22,225 nt of DNA from IMG/VR virus record IMGVR_UViG_3300022752_000433, positions 1-22,225 of that record; one strand, given 5' to 3'. This stretch comes from a virus. The translations under genes and the position numbers were made by a program. Positions 1 through 7,161 of this stretch are shown one piece after another. Each line of letters opens with the position of its first letter. Positions within the stretch are counted from its first letter, which is position 1. The notes beneath the pieces were generated by a model. That model had not been told where the DNA came from. It was given only the letters and a program-made list of their open reading frames with translations, and ran no database searches.

Positions 1-1
1 A

Positions 2-136
2 CACACTGCAATTAGCCGATGGATTGAAGCTGGAATTCCCGTACCTCAAGTTGCCAACTGGGCTGGTAACACCAGTGAGATTATTTTTAAACACTATTGC
101 AATAGCACAAAAGAATACGAGATGCCTGAGCTTTGA
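2..136 (+). CDS. Tyrosine recombinase (integrase), C-terminal fragment
   Basis: The window opens inside this gene; 44 residues and the TGA stop are visible. The reading starts with HTAISRWIEAG, continues through VPQVANWAGN and ends with FKHYCNS. This is the order expected at the end of a phage integrase: the HT after the second catalytic Arg, the 'LGH' position (here AGN), and the HxY nucleophile tyrosine. The family catalyses site-specific integration and excision between attP and attB. Asn stands where the classical family has His or Trp, a variant I believe is common in phage integrases. The N-terminal domain and the first catalytic residues lie outside the window. No tRNA-like att sequence is recognisable just downstream. 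The identification is good although only the tail is seen. Confidence 0.8.
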   Translation, partial: HTAISRWIEAGIPVPQVANWAGNTSEIIFKHYCNSTKEYEMPEL

Positions 137-176
137 CTGGCCTACATGCTACAATTACCAAAGATGCTTTATCGTT

Positions 177-506
177 ATGGCTATCGATTACACTTGGAAA
201 ATCGCCCAATTAGAACGCGAAACGAAAGATGGTTTTGTTTTTACGGCTCACTGGACCATTAATGCCCTAGAAATTGAAGAAGACAAGCAATATTCAGCCA
301 GTGCTTATGGTTCAATTGGTTTTCAACGTCCTGAGAATTTAATTCCTTTTGAAGAATTAGATGAAGAATTAGTTATAAGCTGGGTAAAAGAATCCATGGG
401 AGAAGAGCAAGTAGAAAGCATAGAAGCAGCTATGAATGGGCAGATTGCCGAACAAAAAGCTCCTACCAAAGCACAAGGACTGCCCTGGAGTCAAAACAGC
501 GACTAA
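177..506 (+). CDS. Conserved phage protein, function unknown
   Basis: A 109-residue protein beginning MAIDYTWKIAQLERETKDG and ending APTKAQGLPWSQNSD. The pattern (W-x-I near the N-terminus, 'ER.T.DGFVFTAHW', 'AYGSIGFQRPE', 'EELVISWVK', and a C-terminal GLPW) matches a widespread family of small phage proteins with no established function, usually near structural genes. The open frame extends back to position 24, but that part overlaps the integrase tail and does not look like protein; the ATG at 177 (GTTATGG) fits the family N-terminus. It is first in a same-strand run of small virion-region genes. Confidence 0.75.
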   Translation: MAIDYTWKIAQLERETKDGFVFTAHWTINALEIEEDKQYSASAYGSIGFQRPENLIPFEELDEELVISWVKESMGEEQVESIEAAMNGQIAEQKAPTKAQGLPWSQNSD

Positions 507-532
507 GATAGGCATTGATTCATTGTTTTATC

Positions 533-712
533 ATGGCTTGCAAAAAAAGTGCGCTAGTGACTGCCATCAATTCTTATGTGGCTGCTCGTTTAACTAACGA
601 TAGTCCTTTGATCAATGCTGCAGCAGGCATATTACAACCATTGCTTGATTCCATTGAATATGCCCCTGAAGAAGATGAAACCACTGGTGTCGATGATAAG
701 ACAGAAAGCTGA
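533..712 (+). CDS. Small protein, unknown
   Basis: A 59-residue protein starting MACKKSALVTAINSY and ending in an acidic tail (EEDETTGVDDKTES). The ATG has the ATCATGG context typical of the window; an in-frame TTG at 515 would add six residues but lacks support. Residues 5-40 look helical and mildly hydrophobic (INAAAGILQPLLDSI), without a clear membrane segment. The stop overlaps the next start (TGATG at 710-714), suggesting translational coupling. I do not recognise the family. Confidence 0.6.
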   Translation: MACKKSALVTAINSYVAARLTNDSPLINAAAGILQPLLDSIEYAPEEDETTGVDDKTES

Positions 713-858
713 TGGGAGTTAAATCAAAAGGAGGAAACGCAGCTCTCAAGCGCGAGCATGATCCTGGCGCTCCCAAGACTACTTCTATTGGGCAAGGCAA
801 ACATTCACGTCCAAGGCGAAAAGGTAAGAAACCAATGAGAGGGCAAGGTACGAGATAA
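712..858 (+). CDS. Small basic phage protein (C-terminal RGQG motif)
   Basis: A 48-residue, very basic protein: MGVKSKGGNAALKREHDPG, then TTSIGQGKHSRPRRKGKK and a terminal MRGQGTR. It starts inside the stop codon of the preceding gene (TGATG). Short basic proteins with an SIGQGK...RPRRK...RGQG pattern recur in phages, including cyanophages, close to virion genes; their role is unknown and nucleic-acid or virion association is only a guess. It has no hydrophobic segment. The reading frame continues cleanly between its coupled upstream gene and the gene at 894. Confidence 0.65.
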   Translation: MGVKSKGGNAALKREHDPGAPKTTSIGQGKHSRPRRKGKKPMRGQGTR

Positions 859-893
859 AACAATTAAAATGAATAAAACAAATAAAAGCTATC

Positions 894-1226
894 ATGGCTC
901 AAAACATAGTTAACGGCGAGCAGTATGAAGCCTTTTTAATTAAAGGCGACATTGATGGCAGTGCAGTAAATATAGAAGGAGAGGTAAATATAAATAAATT
1001 ACAAGGTAAATCTGCATTTGCCATAACCCCTAATGATGGAACAGATTTAACGTCCATTACTACGGGTGTATATGTAGGGTTTACTGGTAATATAAGTCTT
1101 ATCTGTTCTGGTGATACAAACCCAGTCACTTTATTCAATGTGCCAGGTGGTAGTTTTTTACCATTGCAAGTAAAAAGAATTAGATCTTCTTCCACCACTG
1201 CTTCTGGTTTAGTGGGGATTTTGTAA
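894..1226 (+). CDS. Small virion-associated-type phage protein
   Basis: A 110-residue, mostly beta-predicted protein. The C-terminal half carries a recognisable phage pattern: TGVYVGFTGNISLICSG (about 56-72), then a P-G-x-x-LPLQVKRI stretch and SSTTASGLVGIL at the end. Proteins with 'GxYVGxxGN...PxGxxLPxxVKRI...TTAxxLV' are common beside tail or neck genes in many tailed phages and are usually left unnamed; I infer a virion role from this company. The start is ATG in ATCATGG context. The stop TAA shares its last base with the ATG of the next gene (TAATG). Confidence 0.65.
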   Translation: MAQNIVNGEQYEAFLIKGDIDGSAVNIEGEVNINKLQGKSAFAITPNDGTDLTSITTGVYVGFTGNISLICSGDTNPVTLFNVPGGSFLPLQVKRIRSSSTTASGLVGIL

Positions 1227-1354
1227 TGATTTTTACCATCGCTCTTGCTTTTCATAATGCGCTTAATCGTGGCATTACACGTCTTTATTTACTGATGGAA
1301 GATGGCTTATATTTAGAATTAGAAAATGGTCAAATGATTGAATTAGAAGCATAA
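1226..1354 (+). CDS. Very small protein, unknown
   Basis: A 42-residue frame starting MIFTIALAFHNALNRGITRL and ending in a repetitive part, MEDGLYLELENGQMIELEA, where LYLELENG and MIELE look like a short internal beta-hairpin repeat. The ATG overlaps the preceding stop (TAATG), as in other coupled pairs here. It fills the gap between two structural-type genes. No known family is recognised. The compact overlap and sensible composition support it as real. Confidence 0.5.
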   Translation: MIFTIALAFHNALNRGITRLYLLMEDGLYLELENGQMIELEA

Positions 1355-1389
1355 AACCATTACAATGATATTTGCCATGGAAAATTAAG

Positions 1390-2622
1390 ATGGGACAAGT
1401 TATTCGCAGTGGTGAGCAATTTGAAACCAGCATTCAAGCTGATCATCGCGGGCAATTACTTCAACAAGGCCCTGATAGTGGCGCATTAGATGCTTTTGGC
1501 AGGCAGCGCTTTAGCCAACCATTTACATTATTTGATTCCATGTTGCGTTTTACGAAACGCACTGATTTATGGAATGAATCAACAGTAAGCAGCGGCACTA
1601 CTAATTTTTTAACAAATGAAAGTTCATTAGAACTCAAAACAACAGTAGCATCAGGCGACACTGTATTACGTCGCTCACGTAGATATTTCCCATATCAACC
1701 AGGCAAATCTCTGATGATGATGGCTAGCTTTGCTGGCAATCAACCATTGGCTGGTTTAGTGCAAGAAGTGGGATATTTTGATGATAATAATGGCATTATG
1801 CTACGAGCTAATGGTACCACTATACAGTTTGTAATTAGAAGCAAAGCATCTGGTTCTGTTGTAGAAAATATTATTAATCAATCATCATGGAATATTGATA
1901 CGTTTACAGGCTTAGATTTTAGTAAAGTTAATATTTTAATGATTGATTTAGAATGGTTAGGAGTGGGGCGAGTTCGTTGTGGTTTTGTAGTCGATGGTGA
2001 AATCCGTTATTGTCATGAATTTAATCATGCAAATAATATTAATAGTGTTTACATGACATCAGCAATATTACCAGTTTCATATCGCATCCATAATTCTTCC
2101 GCCATTGCTTCTGCCGCCACCTTAAAGCAAATTTGCACCAGCGTTATAAGCGAAGGCGGCTATCAGCCTTCTGGCCCTATTTATATTGTAGGAAGAGGAG
2201 CCTCGTCATTTACTGCTATTTCTTCTGAAACAATGGTGGCTGCTATTCGTATGGCTAGTGGTCGCACTGATAATATAATTTTACCAGCTCAAGTTGATGT
2301 AAGTATTGGTGGTAATTTATCAGCTAATGCTGTAGCACAATGGCGTTTACGCTTAAATCCAACCGTTAGTGGCGAATGGTTAAATGCAGATAATGGCAGA
2401 GGTAATGTGCAGGTAATGGCGAGCGGCACATTCTCTGGTGGCACTGTTGTAGGCGCTGGTCTTACTGCCGCTCGTACTGCTGTTGAATTTACACCTGATA
2501 GTGGACTGGCATTATCGTTAGGACAAACTATTGACAACACTAGCGACATATTAATTTTAACTTTACAATGCAGCTCTTCTCAAAATGCTACCGGCTTGCT
2601 GGGATGGAGGGAATTGGTGTAA
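1390..2622 (+). CDS. Virion structural protein (probable tail fibre or tail-associated)
   Basis: A 410-residue protein. Residues 34-50 read DAFGRQRFSQPFTLFDS, a motif I know from structural proteins of cyanophages and other marine phages ('DAFGRxRxSEPxTLFDS'). The rest is rich in beta-forming, Ser/Thr/Gly/Asn stretches without Cys-rich or enzymatic motifs, as in fibre or tail-decorating proteins. The start chosen is ATG 1390 (MGQVIRSGEQF); a TTG at 1372 would add six residues. Just upstream, a CCATGG at 1376-1381 opens only a three-codon frame (MEN). It lies between small virion-type genes on the same strand. The exact virion position cannot be told from sequence. Confidence 0.7.
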   Translation: MGQVIRSGEQFETSIQADHRGQLLQQGPDSGALDAFGRQRFSQPFTLFDSMLRFTKRTDLWNESTVSSGTTNFLTNESSLELKTTVASGDTVLRRSRRYFPYQPGKSLMMMASFAGNQPLAGLVQEVGYFDDNNGIMLRANGTTIQFVIRSKASGSVVENIINQSSWNIDTFTGLDFSKVNILMIDLEWLGVGRVRCGFVVDGEIRYCHEFNHANNINSVYMTSAILPVSYRIHNSSAIASAATLKQICTSVISEGGYQPSGPIYIVGRGASSFTAISSETMVAAIRMASGRTDNIILPAQVDVSIGGNLSANAVAQWRLRLNPTVSGEWLNADNGRGNVQVMASGTFSGGTVVGAGLTAARTAVEFTPDSGLALSLGQTIDNTSDILILTLQCSSSQNATGLLGWRELV

Positions 2623-2646
2623 GATATAGCATCATATTTCATTGCC

Positions 2647-3036
2647 ATGGACGATCATCACAAAACACCGTCAAATGATAGTCAATCTGTAGCTAAATGG
2701 ATAAATTCTCCTGAATTAAAACAATTGCGTAAAGCATGGTTGCAAAACGAAATGCTAGAAAAAGCTCAAGATGATGCCTGGTGGGATAGCTTAAATAATG
2801 ATGCTAAAAGTCAAGCATTTAGACAAATCACAAAGCTCATACATAAAGCAGATGTACAAGATCGAGGCTCATATCGTCATGCCATGTATGATATTTTTGG
2901 CCTTGGATATTGCGATGGACTGACATATTATATGCAATTGCATAATCTTATCCATCAAGGTCTTGAAGTGGAACAGAAACTTTGCAAGAAGGATGATACT
3001 GATGAACGCAATGATGGTACATGCGGCTTGCCATAG
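2647..3036 (+). CDS. Unknown phage protein
   Basis: A 129-residue, hydrophilic, mostly helical protein starting MDDHHKTPSNDSQSV with a GCCATGG start context. It contains charged and aromatic stretches (ELKQLRKAWLQNEMLEKA, AWWDSL, YDIFGLGYCDGLTYY) and a Cys-containing, acidic C-terminus (KKDDTDERNDGTCGLP). No membrane segment and no family motif is recognised. It is the last gene of the left plus-strand block and faces the minus-strand block; the 62-base gap between them holds a T-run at about 3093-3099 but no convincing terminator hairpin. Confidence 0.65.
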   Translation: MDDHHKTPSNDSQSVAKWINSPELKQLRKAWLQNEMLEKAQDDAWWDSLNNDAKSQAFRQITKLIHKADVQDRGSYRHAMYDIFGLGYCDGLTYYMQLHNLIHQGLEVEQKLCKKDDTDERNDGTCGLP

Positions 3037-3098
3037 TCATTCCTAAGGAAAACATTATTAAGCCAACAATAATTTCCATAAAAACAAAATATCTTTTT

Positions 3099-3497
3099 TT
3101 AGTTTAAGCCATCTAAAGTCCAAGTGATGCGCAATTCACCACCCAAAGCCTTTACATCATCGCTAGCGCTATCAGGAGCCTCGTGAACAATCATCACGGA
3201 GGGAACAATGGCATTGGGCATGGGCGTGATTTCAGCAGCAGGGAACAGCTCCTGAGCCTTCTCTGCAAGCTTCGTTGCAATTACAGCCCGTTCTTCTTTT
3301 TCCCATTGCTTGACTAAAACTACGACTTGCTCATCTACCTTTTTTATTGTTTGCTCAGTTTTCCATTGAGCCCAATCGGCCTTGCACCAAGCCAATAAAG
3401 CTTTCACCCATGGATTAAAAGCAAGCTTAGGCCATTTGCGAATAGCAAATAAAGCTAGCTCATAACATAAAGCATTAAATGGAATATTTTTGCTCAT
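3099..3497 (-). CDS. Unknown protein at the end of the lysis block
   Basis: A 132-residue protein, MSKNIPFNALCYELALFAI..., with a helical N-terminal half rich in Trp and Lys, a charged coiled-coil-like middle (KKVDEQVVVLVKQWEKEER) and a beta-like C-terminus (GELRITWTLDGLN). Its ATG overlaps the endolysin stop (3494-3497, ATGA), so it is probably translated with it. The position immediately after an endolysin would suit an accessory lysis or tail-end gene, but nothing in the sequence shows a function. Confidence 0.6.
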   Translation of the reverse strand: MSKNIPFNALCYELALFAIRKWPKLAFNPWVKALLAWCKADWAQWKTEQTIKKVDEQVVVLVKQWEKEERAVIATKLAEKAQELFPAAEITPMPNAIVPSVMIVHEAPDSASDDVKALGGELRITWTLDGLN

Positions 3498-4453
3498 ATT
3501 TCTTGATAAACACTAACAAATATTGTTCCAGTTTTTGCTAATGGTATAATTTTATCACGAAGGTCAATATTTTTACAACGTACACATCCATGCGTAGGGA
3601 ATAATTGCTGAGTTGGTGCCCAAGCACCAGGCCATCCGCAAGCACTGCCGCCGCCATGAATCATAATTCCAGCCCTGCCATTACCAGCTTCTTGATTCTC
3701 TAGTTCTACCATGTCTAAACTATACCAGCCATAACTCATTAAAGTGCGATCATACGCAGGATTATCTCCCACTTGTTCATAATCGCGATAAATAGCACCA
3801 ATGCGATAAAGGCCAGGAGGGGTATCAGAATTAGTAAGCTTCCATTCTTTGTCTGAATATTGCCCACGAGCTAAACAAGGTATTGTCCATAAAAGTTTTC
3901 CATTAAAGGAAAAAGCTTTCATGGTTTCTGATAAATCGTTAACAATTAAATGATGATCACCAATTTTAAAACCAAAATCTTGAGGGCGTTTTTGGGGTCC
4001 GATAACAGTCATAGTTTTAGGCTCAATAAAAGTAGCAGTTTCAGGAGCATATTCTTTCATTAATTTCGATAGCTTTACCGGATAGTCAGGATCAGTAGCA
4101 TAGCCTTGTTCTTTTAACATACGAGCAGCAGAATAACGATTAGCTGCTCTATTTATTCCTTTATACGATTGCCAATCTTTATACCAATGCTTAACTAAAT
4201 AATCAATTGCAGCAGCTAAGCTAGGGAAATCAATAAAGCCATCTTGAATTGTCACCCATTGACCATCGTACCATTCTTGCGTGGTACGTTTTGTTCCATG
4301 TCCTTTAAGGCCAAATGGATTATTTGCACCAGAAAAGTGCTTCCCAAAGTTACTTTCTACTGCCCATTGAGCTGCTACTAAGTCAGGAAATTTAGCCCCT
4401 ACTTTTTGAGAGTAGAGGCTAACGCCTTGCCAGGTATTAGCAACAATAGTCAC
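3494..4453 (-). CDS. Endolysin: glucosaminidase-type domain fused to YkuD L,D-transpeptidase domain
   Basis: A 319-residue two-domain cell-wall enzyme. Residues about 25-140 match the glucosaminidase (LYZ2-like) lysozyme fold: AVESNFGKHFSGANNPFGLKG with the likely catalytic Glu33, then the 'DF.SL..A..Y' part and 'YAT...Y..KL'. Residues about 165-319 match the YkuD L,D-transpeptidase domain: His266 in IMIHGGG and FPTHGCVR with catalytic Cys290. The first domain would cut glycan strands; the second family normally forms or exchanges peptide cross-links. There is no signal peptide, so release needs a holin. The start is GTG, overlapping the stop of the small membrane gene upstream (GTGA). Its place in a lysis cassette supports the call. 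Confidence 0.85.
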   Translation of the reverse strand: MTIVANTWQGVSLYSQKVGAKFPDLVAAQWAVESNFGKHFSGANNPFGLKGHGTKRTTQEWYDGQWVTIQDGFIDFPSLAAAIDYLVKHWYKDWQSYKGINRAANRYSAARMLKEQGYATDPDYPVKLSKLMKEYAPETATFIEPKTMTVIGPQKRPQDFGFKIGDHHLIVNDLSETMKAFSFNGKLLWTIPCLARGQYSDKEWKLTNSDTPPGLYRIGAIYRDYEQVGDNPAYDRTLMSYGWYSLDMVELENQEAGNGRAGIMIHGGGSACGWPGAWAPTQQLFPTHGCVRCKNIDLRDKIIPLAKTGTIFVSVYQEI

Positions 4454-4593
4454 TTGCTAGCGCGAAAGAAAGTTTTAAGCATATCCATGATCAATTGCAA
4501 AATATTGTTGCTTCTCCAAGGGGAATTGTCAAGAATTTGGTCTGCAGCAGCAACGATGATGCCACCAATAATAAACCATTGAATTGGTTCCAT
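4450..4593 (-). CDS. Small membrane protein, holin candidate
   Basis: A 47-residue protein, MEPIQWFIIGGIIVAAADQI followed by a polar helix rich in Asn, Arg and Lys. Residues 5-21 form a single membrane segment; the rest could be an amphipathic helix (LQLIMDMLKTFFRASK). It starts with ATG in TCCATGG context and its stop overlaps the GTG of the endolysin gene. Size, a membrane helix and direct coupling to an endolysin fit a holin or holin partner, but this rests on context only. Cyanophages carry similar short proteins with a membrane helix followed by a basic tail. Confidence 0.6.
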   Translation of the reverse strand: MEPIQWFIIGGIIVAAADQILDNSPWRSNNILQLIMDMLKTFFRASK

Positions 4594-4618
4594 GAGAATA
4601 AAAGCGTTTAAATAAAGT

Positions 4619-4828
4619 TTAGCGCTTTATTTCCAAAAAGCGCACACGCTCTTCTAGGTGCTTCATGCTTTCAGTTAAGACATCAAGCTTTTCCGTGATA
4701 TTGTCCACTTGAGTGGTGATTTTGACTTGCTGATGTCCTACACTCATCATCATACCGCCAGTGGCAAGAAGCATACCGGCAGTTAGCACCACTGCAAAAT
4801 CCGCAAGTTTTGCCTGCCAGTCTTTCAT
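4619..4828 (-). CDS. Small membrane protein with coiled coil (holin or spanin-like)
   Basis: A 69-residue protein with a short N-terminal polar part, a membrane segment at about residues 12-30 (VVLTAGMLLATGGMMMSVG) and a C-terminal heptad-rich coiled coil (ITEKLDVLTESMKHLEERVRFL). A membrane anchor plus coiled coil is the plan of phage inner-membrane spanins and of some holin partners (established for spanins in general; inferred here). It is first in the minus-strand cassette leading to the endolysin. The region 4829-4918 between it and the divergent HNH gene must hold the promoters of both. Confidence 0.6.
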   Translation of the reverse strand: MKDWQAKLADFAVVLTAGMLLATGGMMMSVGHQQVKITTQVDNITEKLDVLTESMKHLEERVRFLEIKR

Positions 4829-4918
4829 GATAATGAATCAATCCTTTTATTCATTCTACAACTTCCACTATCAATTAAATTAGGCTTTAAGCTTAAAACA
4901 AGCCAATCAAATATCACC

Positions 4919-5398
4919 ATGGGGATAAGCAATGGGCCTGAAGAACTTCTCCATTCGCTTTCTGAATTACGTCCCGGTGATGCAAAACGTCGATATCGAA
5001 AGAGTATTTTTGAAGACTTTCCAACAAGAGGACCATTAGGACATTGTGCTTGCGCTTATTGCGGGAAATGGACTGAAAAACTAACTATTGATCACATCAT
5101 ACCAAAAAGTAAAGGGGGACCACATTTTTCAAGATGGAATAATTCTCCTTGTTGTTTAGCCTGTAATTCAAGTAAAGGCAATTTACTATTATTTGAATGG
5201 TGGCGTCCTCAGCGTTTTTGGTCACAATCTCGCGAGGAAGTATTAATGAGTTGGATTTATAATAATAGTTTTATTAGTGCTCATACTGATTTATCAGACT
5301 GGGAAGCTTGGTGTGAAGCGACACAACGAGCATTGCCATTACATAAAAAGGAGATGCCAATCATTCCATTTCTAATGGGAAGATGCCAAATGGTTTAA
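4919..5398 (+). CDS. HNH endonuclease (free-standing)
   Basis: A 159-residue nuclease with a clear HNH module: zinc ligands CAYC at 45-48, the catalytic part IDHIIPKSKGG (about 57-67, with D58 and H59), Asn74, and the second zinc pair CLAC (79-82) followed by NSSKGN. The family makes nicks or breaks in DNA using one metal ion; in phages it occurs as a free-standing homing enzyme or packaging helper. It lies against the direction of the surrounding minus-strand genes, and its stop abuts the stop of the DUF3310 gene without a gap. This favours insertion as a mobile homing gene. Start context is ACCATGG. Confidence 0.88.
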   Translation: MGISNGPEELLHSLSELRPGDAKRRYRKSIFEDFPTRGPLGHCACAYCGKWTEKLTIDHIIPKSKGGPHFSRWNNSPCCLACNSSKGNLLLFEWWRPQRFWSQSREEVLMSWIYNNSFISAHTDLSDWEAWCEATQRALPLHKKEMPIIPFLMGRCQMV

Positions 5399-5722
5399 CT
5401 AAGATAAGCGTTCTGATGGACCATAACGTTGCACCATATGCATATCAGAATCAATGGGAGTATTCAAAACAGTATTTGCAGCTTCCTCAATTGATTTCCT
5501 GAAAATATCTTCACGATCAAGATAAGCTAATAATTGTTCCAAATACCATTGACACTTCAATAAATCTTCTTTGCCATTTTTGTTTTCGTAACGATATAAA
5601 TATTTAATGCAATTACCTTTAAGGAATCCTTTGAATCCTGCTGGTGTCATAGAAGCTTCAATTGATTCTATACATTCAATGCGGCCAGAAGTGTAATGCG
5701 AAGGATTGATAGGATTAGACAT
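5399..5722 (-). CDS. DUF3310 family protein
   Basis: A 107-residue protein with the features of DUF3310: NPSHYTSGRIECIESIEA at the N-terminus (positions 4-21), GFLKGNCIKYLYRYENKNG in the middle, then KEDLLKCQWYLEQLLAYL. The family is common in phages near nucleotide-metabolism genes and is sometimes annotated as a nucleotide kinase, without firm proof. It follows thyX by two bases on the same strand, which fits a role linked to nucleotide supply. The C-terminal 35 residues are variable. Confidence 0.85.
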   Translation of the reverse strand: MSNPINPSHYTSGRIECIESIEASMTPAGFKGFLKGNCIKYLYRYENKNGKEDLLKCQWYLEQLLAYLDREDIFRKSIEEAANTVLNTPIDSDMHMVQRYGPSERLS

Positions 5723-5724
5723 GA

Positions 5725-6441
5725 TTAAAATTGATAATTGTTTTCAGCAAAAGCATCAAATGCTTCAGGGGCAACTTGATGACCAAGCGTTAATAAAGCT
5801 TCAGCATAAAGCTGAATTTCACCTTGAGCACCATGACTTTTTCGTAATGAAATGAAGTGGAATAGTGCATGTAAACTACATGTCCAAATGAAGCTTGTAT
5901 ATAGCGCAGCAGGCAAAATTGCTCTAGCCTGCTCTTTGCTCACACCAACTAATAATAAGGTTTCATAAGCTTGCTTAGACGCCTCTAGAGCGACGATATA
6001 TTGCCTTAAGGCCAACAATTGGCTTTCGCTATCTAACGGGCCTGCAGAAGTTTGGCGATTACTTTCGTTTTGCTTAACAAATTCCCATGGCACATAAAAC
6101 TCAGCTTCTTTTGCTGTGCAATAACGAAAGCTTTTTTCATTCCAGCCAAGTTGATCATCAACATAAGTAGATGCCACTGTATGTTTCCACCATTGCCTTG
6201 CAACAAACAATGGTGCTTTAATTGCCCATTTAAATACCACCCCTCTAAAAGGAGAAGTATGGTGATGTTTTGCAAGATAACGTAAAAGTTTACCGTCACG
6301 TTCTGTCCAGGTGATACTTTCAGAATCAAAAGATTGCCTAGCATCATTAACTACAGACAAGCTATTCCCCATTGAATCAACTAAACACAAAGAACTTTTA
6401 CCATCATTAAGAGGATCAAGTGAAGATTTATGAACGATCAT
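5725..6441 (-). CDS. thyX: FAD-dependent thymidylate synthase ThyX
   Basis: A 238-residue ThyX, which makes dTMP from dUMP using methylenetetrahydrofolate, NADPH and FAD. Seen: the HHHTSPFRG block (59-67), ARQWWKHT (81-88), NEKSFRY (101-107), and the C-terminal 'LHALFHFISLR...AQGEIQLYAEALL' block. The canonical RHR-x7-S signature is altered to KHT and separated from the conserved Ser by an insert of about eight residues. I chose ATG 6441, which overlaps the upstream stop as ATGA; an ATG at 6453 would add four residues. With the dCTP-deaminase homologue and DUF3310 it forms a nucleotide-supply group. Confidence 0.9.
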   Translation of the reverse strand: MIVHKSSLDPLNDGKSSLCLVDSMGNSLSVVNDARQSFDSESITWTERDGKLLRYLAKHHHTSPFRGVVFKWAIKAPLFVARQWWKHTVASTYVDDQLGWNEKSFRYCTAKEAEFYVPWEFVKQNESNRQTSAGPLDSESQLLALRQYIVALEASKQAYETLLLVGVSKEQARAILPAALYTSFIWTCSLHALFHFISLRKSHGAQGEIQLYAEALLTLGHQVAPEAFDAFAENNYQF

Positions 6442-6722
6442 TTTGGAATGCAAGAAATGGGGCGAATGCGTTGCATTGCAACTATATCAGAAATCAAGCC
6501 TTGCTCTTCATCCCATTTGATAATTGCTGCTTTTCTTCCATTGTTTCCTGTCGTCAATCCTGCAAATAATCCATATATTGAAGTGGGAACTGGGCCAGCA
6601 GCCGTATAAGCAATTAGCACCACTCGTTCCCCTATGGTCCATTCATAGCCTTTAGGAAGCCTGGTGAGAGCATAGCGGCGGGAAACCGGATGCATAATTT
6701 CGGCTTTTTCACCATTCTCCAT
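6438..6722 (-). CDS. Unknown small protein upstream of thyX
   Basis: From ATG 6722 (TCCATGG context) this is 94 residues, MENGEKAEIMHPVSRRYALTRL..., with a beta-rich core (YEWTIGERVVLIAYTAAGPVP) and an end suggesting a small SH3-like or beta-barrel fold (AAIIKWDEEQGLI). The frame stays open to ATG 6791, which would add 23 basic residues, but that start shares its CCATGG with the divergent gene at 6790 and leaves no room for promoters. The stop overlaps the thyX start. Function unknown. Confidence 0.55.
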   Translation of the reverse strand: MENGEKAEIMHPVSRRYALTRLPKGYEWTIGERVVLIAYTAAGPVPTSIYGLFAGLTTGNNGRKAAIIKWDEEQGLISDIVAMQRIRPISCIPK

Positions 6723-6789
6723 GGCCTTTGCAAAGCACTTGCGCCGATCGTTTAGCTGTAGCCTAGTAACGAAAGAAAAGCATTTTGCC

Positions 6790-7161
6790 ATGGCTTCATA
6801 CTGTATCCCAATTGAAATGAATTACAATGGGCGGAAATATATTGCCACCATGGGACCATTTGAACATTCTGCGGAACGTGAATTTGCTTTAACAGTAAAT
6901 AAACGCGCAATTGATAATTGTTCAGACATAAACCAACTCAAACCTGTAGCCTTAAATTTATTACAAGGATGGTGTTCAATGCAAACAGCTTTTCAAAGCC
7001 TAATGTTAGAAAATATTAAACTTCGTCAAGCTTTAGATGTTCGAGATAAAGATTTAAAAGCTGCTGAAGAACTAATGATTCAAGCTGGTAATACTATCGA
7101 GCAGATGCAATGTGAGCGGCAATCAATGAAAGCCATGAAGCTTCCTTGGCCATTTGGCTAG
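6790..7161 (+). CDS. Unknown coiled-coil protein, opposite to neighbours
   Basis: A 123-residue protein from ATG 6790 (GCCATGG): MASYCIPIEMNYNGRKYIAT..., then a helical half with Gln/Glu/Leu-rich heptads (LENIKLRQALDVRDKDLKAA, ELMIQAGNTIEQMQCERQS) and a KLPWPFG end. The N-terminal part looks like a short beta sheet. It is one of two plus-strand genes inside the minus-strand block. Its 3' end overlaps the end of the PD-(D/E)XK nuclease gene by 68 bases in convergent orientation. No family is recognised. Confidence 0.6.
   Translation: MASYCIPIEMNYNGRKYIATMGPFEHSAEREFALTVNKRAIDNCSDINQLKPVALNLLQGWCSMQTAFQSLMLENIKLRQALDVRDKDLKAAEELMIQAGNTIEQMQCERQSMKAMKLPWPFG

Noticed and set aside
899-1255. 118-codon minus-strand frame opposite the virion-type gene at 894
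   Set aside because: It mirrors a plus-strand gene with a recognisable family pattern and lies against the local gene direction.
6033-6347. Minus-strand frame inside thyX
   Set aside because: It is a shadow of the thyX gene in another frame; the ThyX motifs are in the annotated frame.
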